Program-made: the position numbers and the translations under genes
NCBI RefSeq assembly: GCF_000013865.1
Contig: NC_007948.1
Coordinates: 3,410,001 to 3,474,000, forward strand
From: Polaromonas sp. JS666
Lineage (GTDB): Bacteria > Pseudomonadota > Gammaproteobacteria > Burkholderiales > Burkholderiaceae_C
Direction of reading: 5' to 3'
Length of the DNA stretch: 64,000 bases
Shown here: one piece after another, positions 1 through 9,238 of the stretch
Numbering within the stretch: position 1 is the first letter of the stretch
Layout of the letters: each line of letters starts with the position of its first letter
The notes under the pieces: model-generated
Database searches by the model: none
The model's input: only the letters and a program-made list of their open reading frames with translations
Told to the model about the DNA's origin: nothing

Positions 1-980
1 CCCCGTTCAACCACCCGCTTAACCAGGTGATCCACAAGATCGCGCCGGCGGTAGCGACCAACAACCGCGTGGTGCTCAAGCCCAGCGAGAAAACGCCGCT
101 GGCGGCCTACTTGATTGCCGACATCCTGTACGAGGCGGGCCTGCCGCCGCAGATGCTGTCGGTGGTGACCGGCGATCCGGCCGAGATCGCCGACGAGCTG
201 CTGACCAGCCCCGATGTGGACCTGGTGACGTTCACCGGCGGCGTGGCCATTGGCAAATACATCGCCGGCAAGGCCATCTACAAGCGCCAGATCCTTGAGC
301 TCGGCGGCAACGATCCCATCATCGTGATGGACGATGCCGACATCGAGGAAGCGGCCACCCTCGCAGCCAGCGGCTCGTACAAGAATTCGGGCCAGCGCTG
401 CACCGCCATCAAGCGCATCCTAGTGCAGGAGAGCGTGGCCGACCGCTTCGTCGAGTTGCTGGTGGAAAAAACCCGGGCGCTGAAGTACGGTGACCCGTTT
501 GACCCGGCCATGGACATGGGCACCGTGATCGACGAGCCCGCAGCCATCCATTTTGAAAAGGTGGTCAACGAGGCCATTGCCCAGGGCGCGAAGCTGCTGG
601 TGGGCAATGTGCGGCGCGGCGCGCTGTATGCGCCCACCGTGCTGGACCATGTGCGGCCCGGCATGACCGTGGTCAGGGAGGAGACCTTTGGCCCGGTGTC
701 GCCGGTGATCCGCTTCAAGACACTGGATGAAGCGATCGCCATCGTCAATGGCACGGCCTACGGCCTGTCTTCGTCGCTCTGCACCAACCGGCTCGACACC
801 ATCACCCGCGTGGTGCAGGAACTGCATGTGGGCAGCGTCAATGTGCGCGAGGTGCCCGGTTACCGCCTGGAAATGACACCCTTCGGCGGCATCAAGGACT
901 CGGGGCTGGGCTACAAGGAAGGTGTGCTTGAAGCGATGAAGAGTTTTTGCAACACCAAGACCTACTCGCTGCCCTGGTAA
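1..980 (+). CDS. phnY: Phosphonoacetaldehyde dehydrogenase, 5' end outside window
   Basis: Aldehyde dehydrogenase family protein, probably oxidising phosphonoacetaldehyde to phosphonoacetate with NAD+ in 2-aminoethylphosphonate breakdown. The reading frame is already open at base 3 (PFNHPLNQV...), so the N-terminal part is cut by the window edge. Visible are the substrate/NAD region [14 protein letters not shown], the catalytic glutamate in [10 protein letters not shown], the catalytic cysteine in [11 protein letters not shown], and the C-terminal [16 protein letters not shown] ending in SLPW, which as I recall is typical of the PhnY-type subfamily. The next genes are alanine dehydrogenase and a FAD amine oxidoreductase, which fits aminophosphonate use. 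The ALDH family is certain; the exact substrate is inferred from sequence flavour and context. Confidence 0.8.
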   Translation, partial: PFNHPLNQVIHKIAPAVATNNRVVLKPSEKTPLAAYLIADILYEAGLPPQMLSVVTGDPAEIADELLTSPDVDLVTFTGGVAIGKYIAGKAIYKRQILELGGNDPIIVMDDADIEEAATLAASGSYKNSGQRCTAIKRILVQESVADRFVELLVEKTRALKYGDPFDPAMDMGTVIDEPAAIHFEKVVNEAIAQGAKLLVGNVRRGALYAPTVLDHVRPGMTVVREETFGPVSPVIRFKTLDEAIAIVNGTAYGLSSSLCTNRLDTITRVVQELHVGSVNVREVPGYRLEMTPFGGIKDSGLGYKEGVLEAMKSFCNTKTYSLPW

Positions 981-999
981 GCCGCGGCCGCCGCTTATC

Positions 1000-1092
1000 C
1001 CTGCCCTTACCCGTGCCCTTATCTGTGCCTCTGCCTTTGCCTTTGCCCCTTTTTTTAGCCCCTTCTTGCTTTATTGCTTTTATTGCCTTATT
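1000..1092. repeat. Pyrimidine-rich degenerate repeat tract
   Basis: The coding-strand sequence between the dehydrogenase stop and alanine dehydrogenase is almost purely C/T with degenerate TGCCTT / TGCCCTTA units, then runs of T. No gene or clear promoter is seen. It could be a slippage-generated tract or a Rho-type unstructured leader; this is a guess. Confidence 0.45.
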
Positions 1093-1119
1093 ACTTCATT
1101 GACTTCATTGACTTCATTG
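1093..1119 (+). repeat. Triplicated 9-bp repeat just upstream of the ald RBS
   Basis: Three perfect head-to-tail copies of ACTTCATTG end five bases before the AGGAG Shine-Dalgarno (1124-1128) of alanine dehydrogenase. A similar 9-bp triplication sits just upstream of the RBS of the HlyD gene at 14850-14876. Confidence 0.85.
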
Positions 1120-1137
1120 ATCCAGGAGACAAACACC

Positions 1138-2256
1138 ATGCTCATCGGAATTCCCAAGGAAATCAAGAACCATGAATACCGTGTCGGCCTGACACCGTCG
1201 TCCGTGCGTGAGCTGGCGGCGGCCGGCCACCGCGTGATCGTGGAGCACAACGCAGGCTCCGGCATCGGTGCCAGCGACGCCGAGTACGAAAAAGCGGGTG
1301 CCGGCATTGTCCAGGGGGCAGATGAAGTGTTTGCGCGCGCCGACATGGTGGTGAAGGTCAAGGAGCCGCAAGCCGCGGAGCGCGCACAGCTTCGGCCCGG
1401 CCAGTTGCTGTTCACTTACCTGCATCTGGCGCCCGACCCGCAGCAATGCAAGGAACTGGTCGACAGCGGCGCGGTCTGCATCGCCTACGAAACCGTGACC
1501 CAGGCCGGTGGCGGCCTGCCCTTGCTGGCGCCGATGTCCGAAGTGGCCGGCCGCATGTCGGTGCAGGCGGCTGCGCACAGCCTGGAGCGGGCCCATGGCG
1601 GCCGCGGCATACTGCTCGGAGGCGTGCCCGGTGTGGCGCCCGCCAAAATCGTGATCCTCGGCGCGGGCGTGGTCGGCTCCAACGCGGCACAGATCGCCGT
1701 GGGCACCGGTGCCCAGGTGGTGGTGATAGACCGCAGCCTCGATGCGCTGCGCCGCATGGACCGCCTGCTGGGGGCGCGCGTGATCACCCTGTTCTCGAAC
1801 CGCGACAACATCGAGGAGCAGGTGCTGTCGGCAGACGCGGTGATCGGCGGCGTGCTGATTCCCGGCGCGGCCGCCCCCAAGCTCGTGTCGCGCGAGCTGC
1901 TGTCGCGCATGAAGCCGGGCTCGGTGGTGGTTGATGTGGCCATCGACCAGGGCGGCTGCTTCGAAACCTCGCACGCCACCACCCACGCCGACCCCACCTA
2001 CGTGGTGGACGGCGTCGTGCACTACTGCGTGGCCAACATGCCGGGCGGCGTGCCGCGCACCTCCACCTATGCCCTGAACAACGCCACCCTGCCCTTTGTG
2101 CTGGCCTTGGCGAACAAAGGGTGGCGGCAGGCACTGAAGGACGACGTGCACCTGCGCAACGGCCTCAACGTCGCTGACGGCAAGGTCACCTGCCTGGAGG
2201 TGGCGAATGACCTGCGCTACGTCTACCATGCCCCGCAAACCCTGCTGGCGGCCTGA
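1138..2256 (+). CDS. ald: Alanine dehydrogenase
   Basis: NAD-dependent alanine dehydrogenase (L-alanine + NAD+ to pyruvate + ammonia). At 372 residues it has the usual length. The N-terminus [20 protein letters not shown], the substrate lysine region VVKVKEPQ, the active-site histidine in YLHLAPD, and the Rossmann motif [16 protein letters not shown] are all present. I chose ATG 1138 because AGGAG lies ten bases upstream and the family starts here; the frame stays open farther upstream without a signal. In a phosphonate setting it could regenerate pyruvate from the alanine made by a PhnW-type 2-AEP:pyruvate transaminase, releasing ammonia. Only three bases separate it from the next gene. Confidence 0.95.
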   Translation: MLIGIPKEIKNHEYRVGLTPSSVRELAAAGHRVIVEHNAGSGIGASDAEYEKAGAGIVQGADEVFARADMVVKVKEPQAAERAQLRPGQLLFTYLHLAPDPQQCKELVDSGAVCIAYETVTQAGGGLPLLAPMSEVAGRMSVQAAAHSLERAHGGRGILLGGVPGVAPAKIVILGAGVVGSNAAQIAVGTGAQVVVIDRSLDALRRMDRLLGARVITLFSNRDNIEEQVLSADAVIGGVLIPGAAAPKLVSRELLSRMKPGSVVVDVAIDQGGCFETSHATTHADPTYVVDGVVHYCVANMPGGVPRTSTYALNNATLPFVLALANKGWRQALKDDVHLRNGLNVADGKVTCLEVANDLRYVYHAPQTLLAA

Positions 2257-2259
2257 ACG

Positions 2260-3657
2260 ATGGAGCAACGCCCCTATTGGCTGTCGCAGGCACTCGCCGC
2301 CGAGCAAGGCGGCCCGGCCCCGGCGCTGGTGAGCGACACGCGTGCCCAGTTGTGCATCATCGGCGGCGGCTTCACCGGCCTGTGGACTGCCATCCTCGCC
2401 AAGCGCGCCAGGCCCGAACTCGATGTGCTCGTGCTCGAAGCCGATGTCTGCGGCGGCGGCGCCAGCGGACGCAACGGCGGCTGCGCACTGACCTGGTCGA
2501 CGAAGTTCTTCACCCTGCAGCGGCTGTTCGGTGACGCCGAAGCCGTGCGCCTGGTGCGCGCTTCTGAGCAGGCGCTGCTGGATATCGAGGCGTTTTGCGC
2601 CGAGCACAACATCGACTGCGAATGGCGTCGCCACGGCACGCTGTTCACCGCCACATCGGCCGCGCAGCTGGGGGCGTCCGATGCGGTGGTGGCCGCGCTC
2701 GAATCGCGCGGCATCAACTCCTGGCAGAAGATGTCCCCGCACGAGCTGCAGCGCCGCGCCGGATCCCGCGCCCACCTGGAGGGCTGGTACTCGCCAGTGG
2801 CCGCCAGCGTGCAGCCCGGCAAGCTGGTGCGCGGGCTGCGCAGGGTGGCGCTCGGCCTGGGCGTGCGGCTGCATGAAGGAACGCCGATGCGGGGCCTGGA
2901 AGAGGGCTCGCCCCCGGTGATTCGCACACCGCACTGCAAGGTAACGGCCGACCGCGTGGTGATTGCCATCAATGCCTGGATGGCCAGCAGCTTCCGCGAA
3001 TTCGAGCGCAGCATCGCCATTGTGTCCAGCGACATGGTGATCACCGAGCCGGCCGCGGCCGCGCTGGCCGCCTCGGGCCTGGACGGCGGCATCTCGGTGC
3101 TCGACTCGCGCATCTTTGTGCACTACTACCGCAGCACACCGGACGGCCGGCTGATGTTTGGCAAGGGCGGCAACACCTTTGCCTACGGCGGGCGCATGCT
3201 GCCCGTGTTCAACCAGCCTTCGCCCTACCGCGAGGAACTGACCGGACGCCTGCGGGGCTTCATCCCGGAACTGGCCGGCACGCCGATTGCCGCCAGCTGG
3301 AACGGCGCCTCCGACCGCTCGGTCACCGGCTTGCCCTTCTTCGGCCGCCTGCGCGACCGCCCCGACGTGTTCTACGGCTTCGGCTACTCGGGCAACGGCG
3401 TCGGCCCCAGCCGCATGGGCGGCGAACTGCTGTCCTCGCTGGCGCTGGGACTGGACAACGAATGGACGCGCAGCCCGCTCCTTCGCGGACCGCTCGGCCG
3501 TTTTCCGCCGGAGCCGATCCGCTACGTCGGCTCGCTGATGGTGCGCAATGCCATACGGCGCAAGGAAGCCGCCGAAGACAGTGGACGACGCCCCTTTCTG
3601 CCAGACGTGATGCTGTCGCGCTTCGCCGCGGCAGCCGGCAAGGCGGACAAGGCCTGA
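2260..3657 (+). CDS. FAD-dependent (aminophosphonate) oxidoreductase
   Basis: A 465-residue DAO-type flavoprotein. The N-terminal dinucleotide fold is visible as LCIIGGGFTGLWTAILA (about residues 29-45), followed by GGGASGRNGGCAL and the C-terminal FAD segment FYGFGYSGNGVGPSRMGGELL (shown here as separate motifs FYGFGYSGNG and VGPSRMGGELL). It starts three bases after the ald stop, so the two are co-transcribed. The family includes members that oxidise aminophosphonates such as N-methylated 2-AEP and that sit in phosphonate operons. Neighbouring phnY and ald support that role here, but an ordinary amino acid or amine oxidase cannot be excluded. Confidence 0.75.
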   Translation: MEQRPYWLSQALAAEQGGPAPALVSDTRAQLCIIGGGFTGLWTAILAKRARPELDVLVLEADVCGGGASGRNGGCALTWSTKFFTLQRLFGDAEAVRLVRASEQALLDIEAFCAEHNIDCEWRRHGTLFTATSAAQLGASDAVVAALESRGINSWQKMSPHELQRRAGSRAHLEGWYSPVAASVQPGKLVRGLRRVALGLGVRLHEGTPMRGLEEGSPPVIRTPHCKVTADRVVIAINAWMASSFREFERSIAIVSSDMVITEPAAAALAASGLDGGISVLDSRIFVHYYRSTPDGRLMFGKGGNTFAYGGRMLPVFNQPSPYREELTGRLRGFIPELAGTPIAASWNGASDRSVTGLPFFGRLRDRPDVFYGFGYSGNGVGPSRMGGELLSSLALGLDNEWTRSPLLRGPLGRFPPEPIRYVGSLMVRNAIRRKEAAEDSGRRPFLPDVMLSRFAAAAGKADKA

Positions 3658-3791
3658 GCCACCGTCCCGGCGCTGCCAGTGGCAACGGCAGTGACTGCGG
3701 CAATGGTGCGCCGGAGCGCGCGCCCCGCCACCGACCGTCCAGTCATCATCGGGCCATCACGCGGCGGCGCATCCCTCACAATGCAGGAACC

Positions 3792-6398
3792 GTGTTCGCC
3801 CTTTTGCAAACCTTTTCCTGGAAGGAACTGCGCTACCACCCCTGGCGCAATGCCGCCGCCGTGGTCGCCGTCATGCTGGGCGTGGCCCTGGCGTTTTCAG
3901 TGCACCTGATCAATGCCTCGGCGCTCAGCGAGTTTTCCCAGGCGGTGCGCGCCGTCAACGGCCAGCCTGACCTGGAACTGCGGGCCGTGCAGGGCGGCTT
4001 TGACGAAGCGCTTTACCGCCAGGTGGCCAACCATCCGCAGGTCGCGCTTGCCAGCCCGGTGCTGGAACTGGCCACCTACGCACTGGGCGGCAAGGGGGAG
4101 CGGCAGGCCCTGCGCATCGTTGGCGTCGATGCACTGGTGGTGGCCGGCATTGCCCCGGCGCTGATGCCCGTTCCGGCTTCGGATGCCGCGGTGACGGACC
4201 GCTTTGCGCTGTTTGCGCCGGACACGATTTTTCTCAATCCCGCCGCCCGCCAGGTTTTCAAGGCTGACCAGCTGCAACTGCAAAGTGGCCTGCAATGGAA
4301 AAGCGTCACCGTGGCTGGCAGCGTGAGTACGGGCGGAGGCCCGCTGGGCGTGATGGACATCGCTGCCGCACAGGATCTGTTTGGCAAAGGCGGCCAGCTG
4401 TCGCGCATTGACGTGCGCCTGAAAGCCGGCAGTGATGCGGCAAGCTTCGCCGCCTCGCTGCGGCTGCCACCCCACATCACCGCGACCGCGCCCGGCGATG
4501 CGGCAGAGCGCGTGAGCAACCTGTCGCGCGCCTACCGGGTCAACCTGACCGTACTGGCGCTGGTGGCCCTGTTCACCGGTGCGTTTCTGGTGTTCTCGGT
4601 GCTCTCGCTCAGCGTGGCCAAGCGCGCCCAGCAGTTCGCGCTGCTCGGCGTGCTCGGCCTGACAGGCCGCGAACGTTTGCAACTGGTACTGGCCGAATCG
4701 CTGTTGCTGGGCGGGGTGGGCAGTGCCGCGGGCATTGCGCTGGGCAGCGCGCTGGCCGCACTGGCGCTGCGTCTTCTGGGCGGTGACCTGGGCGGCGGCT
4801 ACTTCGCCGGCGTGGCACCCAGCCTGCAATGGAACGGCTGGGCAGCCCTGGTCTATGGCGCGCTCGGCGTGGCGGCGGCCGGCGTGGGCGGCTGGTGGCC
4901 GGCGCGCGCCGCCCAGCAGCTGCCGCCGGCGCAAACCCTGAAGGGGCTGGGCCTGGCCGCCGGCACCGGCTCCGCACGCTGGCTCAGTATCGTTTTGATC
5001 GCTGCCAGCGCCCTTTTGGCATTGGCTCCGCCGGTATTTGGCATTCCGCTGGCGGCTTATCTGTCTGTCGGCGCGTTGCTGGTGGGCGGCATCACCGCCC
5101 TGCCCTGGCTGATTGCGCTGCTCTACGGCAGGCTCAGCCCCTGGGTGGCCCACCGCCTGCTGCCGCTGCTGGCCGTGGAGCGCGCGCGCCGGGTGCGCGA
5201 AAGCGCGGCCGTGGCCGTCAGCGGCGTGGTGGCGTCGCTGAGCCTGGCCGTGGCGCTGACCGTGATGGTGGCCAGTTTCCGCGACTCGGTCACGCACTGG
5301 CTGGACGTGGTGCTGCCCGCCGATTTGTATGTGCGCACGGGTCTTGGTGGCCCGGCCAGCGACACCGCCTATTTCCCGCCCGGCTTTGTCGAGACGCTGG
5401 CCCGGCTGCCTGGCGTCGCGCGCGTGAGCGCACTGCGCACCCGGCAGCTGTTGCTGGACCCGGGCAAACCTGCCGTCACCCTGATTGCGCGCGCCATCGG
5501 CGACGCAGCCACCACGCTGCCGCTGGTGGGCAGCCCGCTGCCGGTGCCGCCCGGGCATGCCGGCATCTATGTCAGTGAAGCCATGGTGGACCTGTATGGC
5601 GCCCGGCCGGGCAGCGTTTTTCTTCCCCTTTCGCAGGCTTTTGGGGCCTATACCCAGGAAAACAGCGCGCCACCGGCTCCTGATTCAACGTCAGCGGCAA
5701 ACGCACCTCGCCCGGCTGCGCCGGCTGCCACGCCGTTTTTTGTGGCCGGTGTCTGGCGTGATTACGCACGCCAGTTTGGCGCAATCGTGATGGCGCAGCA
5801 GGACTTTGAGCGCCTGACCGGCGACCGGCGCGTCAATGACGTGGCGCTGTGGCTGAACGGTGATGTGGGCGAGGCCCAGGTGCAGCAGGCAATACGCCGG
5901 CTGGCCGAGCAGCAGCCGGGGGCGGGCGCTCTGCTGGAGCTGGCGTCCGTCAGCCAGCTTCGCGCCATCTCGCTCAGGATTTTTGACCGCAGTTTTGCAG
6001 TGACCTACTGGCTGCAGGCCGTGGCGATTGCCATCGGCCTGTTTGGCGTGGCCGCGAGCTTCAGCGCGCAGGTTCTGGCGCGCCGCAAGGAGTTTGGCCT
6101 GCTGGCACATCTGGGCTTGACCCGGCGACAAATCCTGACGGTGGTGGCTGGCGAGGGCGCGGCCTGGACGGCGATCGGCGCGCTGGCTGGGCTGGCGCTG
6201 GGCCTGGCGGTGTCCACCATACTGGTTCACGTGGTCAACCCGCAGAGCTTTCACTGGACCATGGACCTGATGCTGCCCTGGCTTCGCCTGCTGGCCTTGT
6301 GCGCGGCGGTGGTAATTGCCGGCACACTGACCGCCTGGCTGGCGGGGCGAGCAGCCGCCGGCAAGGATGCCGTGCTGGCCGTCAAGGAAGACTGGTAG
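3792..6398 (+). CDS. FtsX/MacB-type ABC transporter permease
   Basis: Large inner-membrane permease of the DUF214/FtsX type, 868 residues, built as two FtsX halves with about ten membrane segments: one near the N-terminus (AAAVVAVMLGVALAFSV), blocks in the middle (VLALVALFTGAFLVFSVLSL, LIAASALLALAPP, VAVSGVVASLSLAVAL) and three at the C-terminus, with large extracytoplasmic domains between them. Such proteins normally work with a LolD-like ATPase in lipoprotein or lipid export. The start is GTG 3792, five bases after AGGA; a longer open frame from 3462 overlaps the FAD gene and is not believed. No ATPase gene lies on either side, although the AttH-like gene at 7838, a frequent partner, is near. 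Confidence 0.85.
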   Translation: MFALLQTFSWKELRYHPWRNAAAVVAVMLGVALAFSVHLINASALSEFSQAVRAVNGQPDLELRAVQGGFDEALYRQVANHPQVALASPVLELATYALGGKGERQALRIVGVDALVVAGIAPALMPVPASDAAVTDRFALFAPDTIFLNPAARQVFKADQLQLQSGLQWKSVTVAGSVSTGGGPLGVMDIAAAQDLFGKGGQLSRIDVRLKAGSDAASFAASLRLPPHITATAPGDAAERVSNLSRAYRVNLTVLALVALFTGAFLVFSVLSLSVAKRAQQFALLGVLGLTGRERLQLVLAESLLLGGVGSAAGIALGSALAALALRLLGGDLGGGYFAGVAPSLQWNGWAALVYGALGVAAAGVGGWWPARAAQQLPPAQTLKGLGLAAGTGSARWLSIVLIAASALLALAPPVFGIPLAAYLSVGALLVGGITALPWLIALLYGRLSPWVAHRLLPLLAVERARRVRESAAVAVSGVVASLSLAVALTVMVASFRDSVTHWLDVVLPADLYVRTGLGGPASDTAYFPPGFVETLARLPGVARVSALRTRQLLLDPGKPAVTLIARAIGDAATTLPLVGSPLPVPPGHAGIYVSEAMVDLYGARPGSVFLPLSQAFGAYTQENSAPPAPDSTSAANAPRPAAPAATPFFVAGVWRDYARQFGAIVMAQQDFERLTGDRRVNDVALWLNGDVGEAQVQQAIRRLAEQQPGAGALLELASVSQLRAISLRIFDRSFAVTYWLQAVAIAIGLFGVAASFSAQVLARRKEFGLLAHLGLTRRQILTVVAGEGAAWTAIGALAGLALGLAVSTILVHVVNPQSFHWTMDLMLPWLRLLALCAAVVIAGTLTAWLAGRAAAGKDAVLAVKEDW

Positions 6399-6645
6399 CC
6401 CGCCGGGTAGTCCGTCCCTGGCAGCCCGGCGCGGCCGCCATGCTGCCCGTGCCCTCGCCGTCTAGTGGTGACTATCCGCCTTTTCAGGCGTATCCTCGTT
6501 TTCCTTTGTTTACGCCCGTCACAGTTTTGACGCCGAATTGTCATCATGGCATCGCCTGATGGTTTCACAATGGCGGTGACGCGCAGGTTTTCATACCTTT
6601 GAGTCTTGTCTGGTTTTGAGATGGTTTTTTGAGGAGGTCTTCGTC
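6399..6645. other. Intergenic region, no gene seen
   Basis: About 250 bases between the permease and a small hypothetical gene. No convincing coding frame, RNA or repeat is seen apart from the strong ribosome binding site of the next gene at its end. Confidence 0.5.
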
Positions 6646-6861
6646 ATGTCGTCCGCCCAATTCCGCATTGAAAGCAGAGACCCGCTCAGCGGCAGCCTGC
6701 TGCCGTGCTCTTCGTTCAAGCCTCTGTACGGGAACTGCTCGCTGGCGGTCGCCGTGGCAGTCAAAAGCGTGGCCGATCCGACGCGCCAGCAAGTCCGGGT
6801 CGTCCATGTGCCCAGCGGAGAAATTGTTTTCCAGACCACGCCCCCAAGCCAGGGCGCGTAA
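6646..6861 (+). CDS. Small hypothetical protein, 71 aa
   Basis: Short frame beginning MSSAQFRIESRDPLSGS, preceded by a near-perfect AGGAGG at 6632-6637 eight bases from the ATG, which is the main reason to believe it. The product has one cysteine, a central valine/alanine-rich strand region (SLAVAVAVKSV) and no signal peptide. I do not recognise the family. It stands alone between the permease and another small gene. Confidence 0.5.
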   Translation: MSSAQFRIESRDPLSGSLLPCSSFKPLYGNCSLAVAVAVKSVADPTRQQVRVVHVPSGEIVFQTTPPSQGA

Positions 6862-6997
6862 GGCTCAAAAGGAAGGCGCCGGAGCGCAAAATTGGGGGAG
6901 TGCAAAACCGCGCCAACAGGGGTAGCATGCGGGAATCTGCCACAGCATGCAGATCAAGCTGCTGGTTGTTGGCTTTTGGCTTCTTGGAAGGCGTGCA

Positions 6998-7252
6998 ATG
7001 AACATCCTGTTCGCGGCAATTGTTCTGGCCCTGATTTGCCTGCTGGTCATCTGGCTGGTGCCGAACTGGGACGCGCTGAGCGCGCAGCTGAAGGCTTATT
7101 TTTCGGGCCCTCCCCGGACCCGGGTCGACGAGGCCAGAATCCAGCCGGTGCCGCCACCGCGCTCGCGCGAACACCCCCATGACGACCAGCCGACGAGGCC
7201 GCAGACCGGCCAGCGGCACACCGTGGTGCCTCACCAGGCGCGGGGACGCTAA
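6998..7252 (+). CDS. Small predicted membrane-anchored protein, 84 aa
   Basis: From ATG 6998 (GGAAG eight bases upstream) the product starts MNILFAAIVLALICLLVIWLVP, one strong N-terminal membrane segment, followed by a short soluble stretch and a proline/arginine/histidine-rich tail without clear fold. The frame is open from an earlier ATG at 6947, giving 101 residues. No family recognised. It is convergent with the universal stress protein gene. Confidence 0.45.
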   Translation: MNILFAAIVLALICLLVIWLVPNWDALSAQLKAYFSGPPRTRVDEARIQPVPPPRSREHPHDDQPTRPQTGQRHTVVPHQARGR

Positions 7253-7281
7253 GACCAGCGCAGAGCTGCAGACTCAGCGGG

Positions 7282-7719
7282 TCAGTGAACGATGACCACG
7301 AGCACACTGCAGGGTGCGTGCTCGATCAGCGATTTGGAAACCGAGCCCCGCCACCAGCGGGCAGCCCACCCATCCAGATGCTTGTGGCCCACCACGATCA
7401 GATCGGCCTCGATCTTCTTGGCATATTTGGTGATTTCATCGACGGTTTCACCCAGCAGAACCTCCCCACGGGCCTGGTAGCCGGCGCTGACCAACTGGCG
7501 CAAACCTTCATCCAGAATGCCCTGGTACTTTTCTTTCTCCTGCTCGGCAAGGCCGCTGTCGTAAATGCCGCCTTCGACGCCCATCACCTGCATGTAGAGC
7601 GGCGTGACGGCAATCAGGTTCACTGACGCCTGGCTCCACTGCGCAATGTCCCGGCAGTCGAGCAACGCTTTTTGCCCGGACTTGGAGCCGTCGTACGCCA
7701 GCAAAATCCGCTTGTACAT
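7282..7719 (-). CDS. Universal stress protein, UspA family
   Basis: A 145-residue single-domain Usp with the N-terminal ILLAYDGSKSGQKAL and C-terminal IVVGHKHLDGWAARWWRGSVSKSLIEHAPCSVLVV (here split: IVVGHKHLDG, RGSVSKSLIEHAPCSVLVV). The ATP-binding signature G-2x-G-9x-G(S/T) is degenerate: histidine replaces the second glycine. The start ATG 7719 is fixed by AGGAGGTG six or so bases upstream; the open frame extends farther. Cytoplasmic stress protein of uncertain ligand. Confidence 0.9.
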   Translation of the reverse strand: MYKRILLAYDGSKSGQKALLDCRDIAQWSQASVNLIAVTPLYMQVMGVEGGIYDSGLAEQEKEKYQGILDEGLRQLVSAGYQARGEVLLGETVDEITKYAKKIEADLIVVGHKHLDGWAARWWRGSVSKSLIEHAPCSVLVVIVH

Positions 7720-7837
7720 GGTGCACCTCCTGACTAGAGTGACTCGTGCAGTTTCAAGCATAGACCTTCCGGTGGCGCCATGCAACTACACCGCCCGGTC
7801 GCTGCCACGCCAGGCGCACTGCTGCGAGAATCAAGAC

Positions 7838-8932
7838 ATGAGCCCTCCCACGACGCCCGCCTGCATCACGCACGGCATGCCGCGGCGCCGCTTCCTGCTG
7901 GCGACCGGCCTGGCGGGCCTGGCCTGGACCGGGCCGGCGTGTGCCTTGCCGGCCAGGACCATGCAGTTTCCGCGCGACTTCGGCTCCCACCCGGACTTTC
8001 GCACCGAGTGGTGGTACATCACCGGGCACACGGCAGCAGGCGGACGGGAGTTCGGTTTCCAGCTCACATTTTTCCGCTCGCGGGTGGAGGGCACCCAGGC
8101 CATGGTGTCAAGGTTTGCGGCCAGGCAATTGCTCTTCGCCCATGCGGCCATCACCGACGTGCAGGGCAAGAAACTCTGGCATGACCAGCGCATCGCGCGT
8201 GACGGCTTTGGCGTGGCTTTTGCCAGCGAAGCGGACATGCACATCAAGCTGCGCGACTGGTCGCTGCAGGGCCGGGGCAGCCGCTACACCGCGGAGCTGC
8301 CGGCCACGGACTTTGCACTGAAGCTGCAATTTGAAGAAACCCAGGCCGTGCTGCTGCAAGGCAGGCAGGGCCTGTCGCGCAAGGGGCCACAGGAAAAGCA
8401 GGCAAGCTACTACTACAGCCAGCCGCAGCTGGCCACCCGAGGAACCTTGCAACTCAAGGGCCAGGCGTTTGAAGTCACGGGCAAAGCCTGGCTGGACCAT
8501 GAGTGGAGCGAGGAAGTGCTGCACCCCAGCGCGACCGGCTGGGACTGGATAGGCATGAACCTGGACGATGGCAGCGCCCTCACCGCCTTCCGCCTGCGGG
8601 ACAAGGACGGCAGCGCGCTGTGGGACGGCGGCTCTTTCAGGTCGCCGAAAGCCGGGCTGTATACCTTCAACCGCGGCGAAGTGATCTTCAAACCAGTGCG
8701 CAGCTGGAAGAGTCCGCTCACGCAGGCGAGCTACCCGGTTGAATGGATTGTCCGCACACCCGCTGACTATTACACCGTCAGGGCCGTGATAGACAACCAG
8801 GAACTCGACAGCCGCCAGTCAACCGGCGCGGTGTATTGGGAAGGCCTGAGCGAGCTGATCGACAGCAACGGCAAGCGCGTGGGCAGCGGTTACCTGGAGA
8901 TGACAGGTTACGCACAGCGGCTTCGGCTGTAG
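7838..8932 (+). CDS. AttH/CrtC lipocalin-like protein (carotenoid 1,2-hydratase family)
   Basis: 364 residues. The N-terminus MPRRRFLLATGLAGLAW resembles a twin-arginine export signal, followed by the family hallmark FRTEWWYITGH and later AWLDHEWSEE and GWDWIGMNLDDG. The family consists of two lipocalin-like barrels; CrtC members hydrate carotenoids, but most AttH-type members next to FtsX-type ABC transporters have no proven reaction. The nearest such permease here is at 3792-6398, separated by three unrelated genes. The start could also be the ATG at 7877, right before the arginines. Likely exported to the periplasm. Confidence 0.85.
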   Translation: MSPPTTPACITHGMPRRRFLLATGLAGLAWTGPACALPARTMQFPRDFGSHPDFRTEWWYITGHTAAGGREFGFQLTFFRSRVEGTQAMVSRFAARQLLFAHAAITDVQGKKLWHDQRIARDGFGVAFASEADMHIKLRDWSLQGRGSRYTAELPATDFALKLQFEETQAVLLQGRQGLSRKGPQEKQASYYYSQPQLATRGTLQLKGQAFEVTGKAWLDHEWSEEVLHPSATGWDWIGMNLDDGSALTAFRLRDKDGSALWDGGSFRSPKAGLYTFNRGEVIFKPVRSWKSPLTQASYPVEWIVRTPADYYTVRAVIDNQELDSRQSTGAVYWEGLSELIDSNGKRVGSGYLEMTGYAQRLRL

Positions 8933-8950
8933 CGGGCCGGCGTGTTCTGG

Positions 8951-9238
8951 TCAGCAGCCCTCAACGGCAATGAGATGATCGGTTGCTGCCGGCTGACGCA
9001 TGGCGAGCAAGGGCGCGTACTCCGGCGAGTGGTACCAGGCCTTCAGCACTTCCATGCTCGGGAACTCAATCATCACGAGGCGCTGCACCGCAAGATTCCC
9101 CTCGAGAACCTCGTGGTGACCGCCGCGCACCAGAAACCTCCCGCCGAACTTTGCAACCAAAGGCGCCACTTGTCGCTTGTATTCGTCGTAGATCTGAGGG
9201 TTGGTGATGTGGGTGTCGGCAATGAGGTAGGCAGACAT
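8951..9238 (-). CDS. DUF1330 domain protein
   Basis: A 95-residue protein starting MSAYLIADTHITNPQIYDEY, with VLEGNLAVQRLVMIEFPSM and the C-terminal WYHSPEYAPLLAMR, which is the DUF1330 pattern of a small ferredoxin-like fold. The function is unknown. The start ATG 9238 has GGGAGA upstream. It converges with the AttH-like gene. Confidence 0.9.
   Translation of the reverse strand: MSAYLIADTHITNPQIYDEYKRQVAPLVAKFGGRFLVRGGHHEVLEGNLAVQRLVMIEFPSMEVLKAWYHSPEYAPLLAMRQPAATDHLIAVEGC

Noticed and set aside
1114..3123. Open frame of 669 codons on the minus strand
   Set aside because: Antisense to ald and the FAD oxidoreductase; histidine/arginine-rich shadow composition and no family features.
3462..3791. 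Upstream extension of the FtsX permease frame
   Set aside because: It overlaps the well-supported end of the FAD oxidoreductase gene and encodes arginine-rich shadow sequence; GTG 3792 has an RBS and the correct family start.
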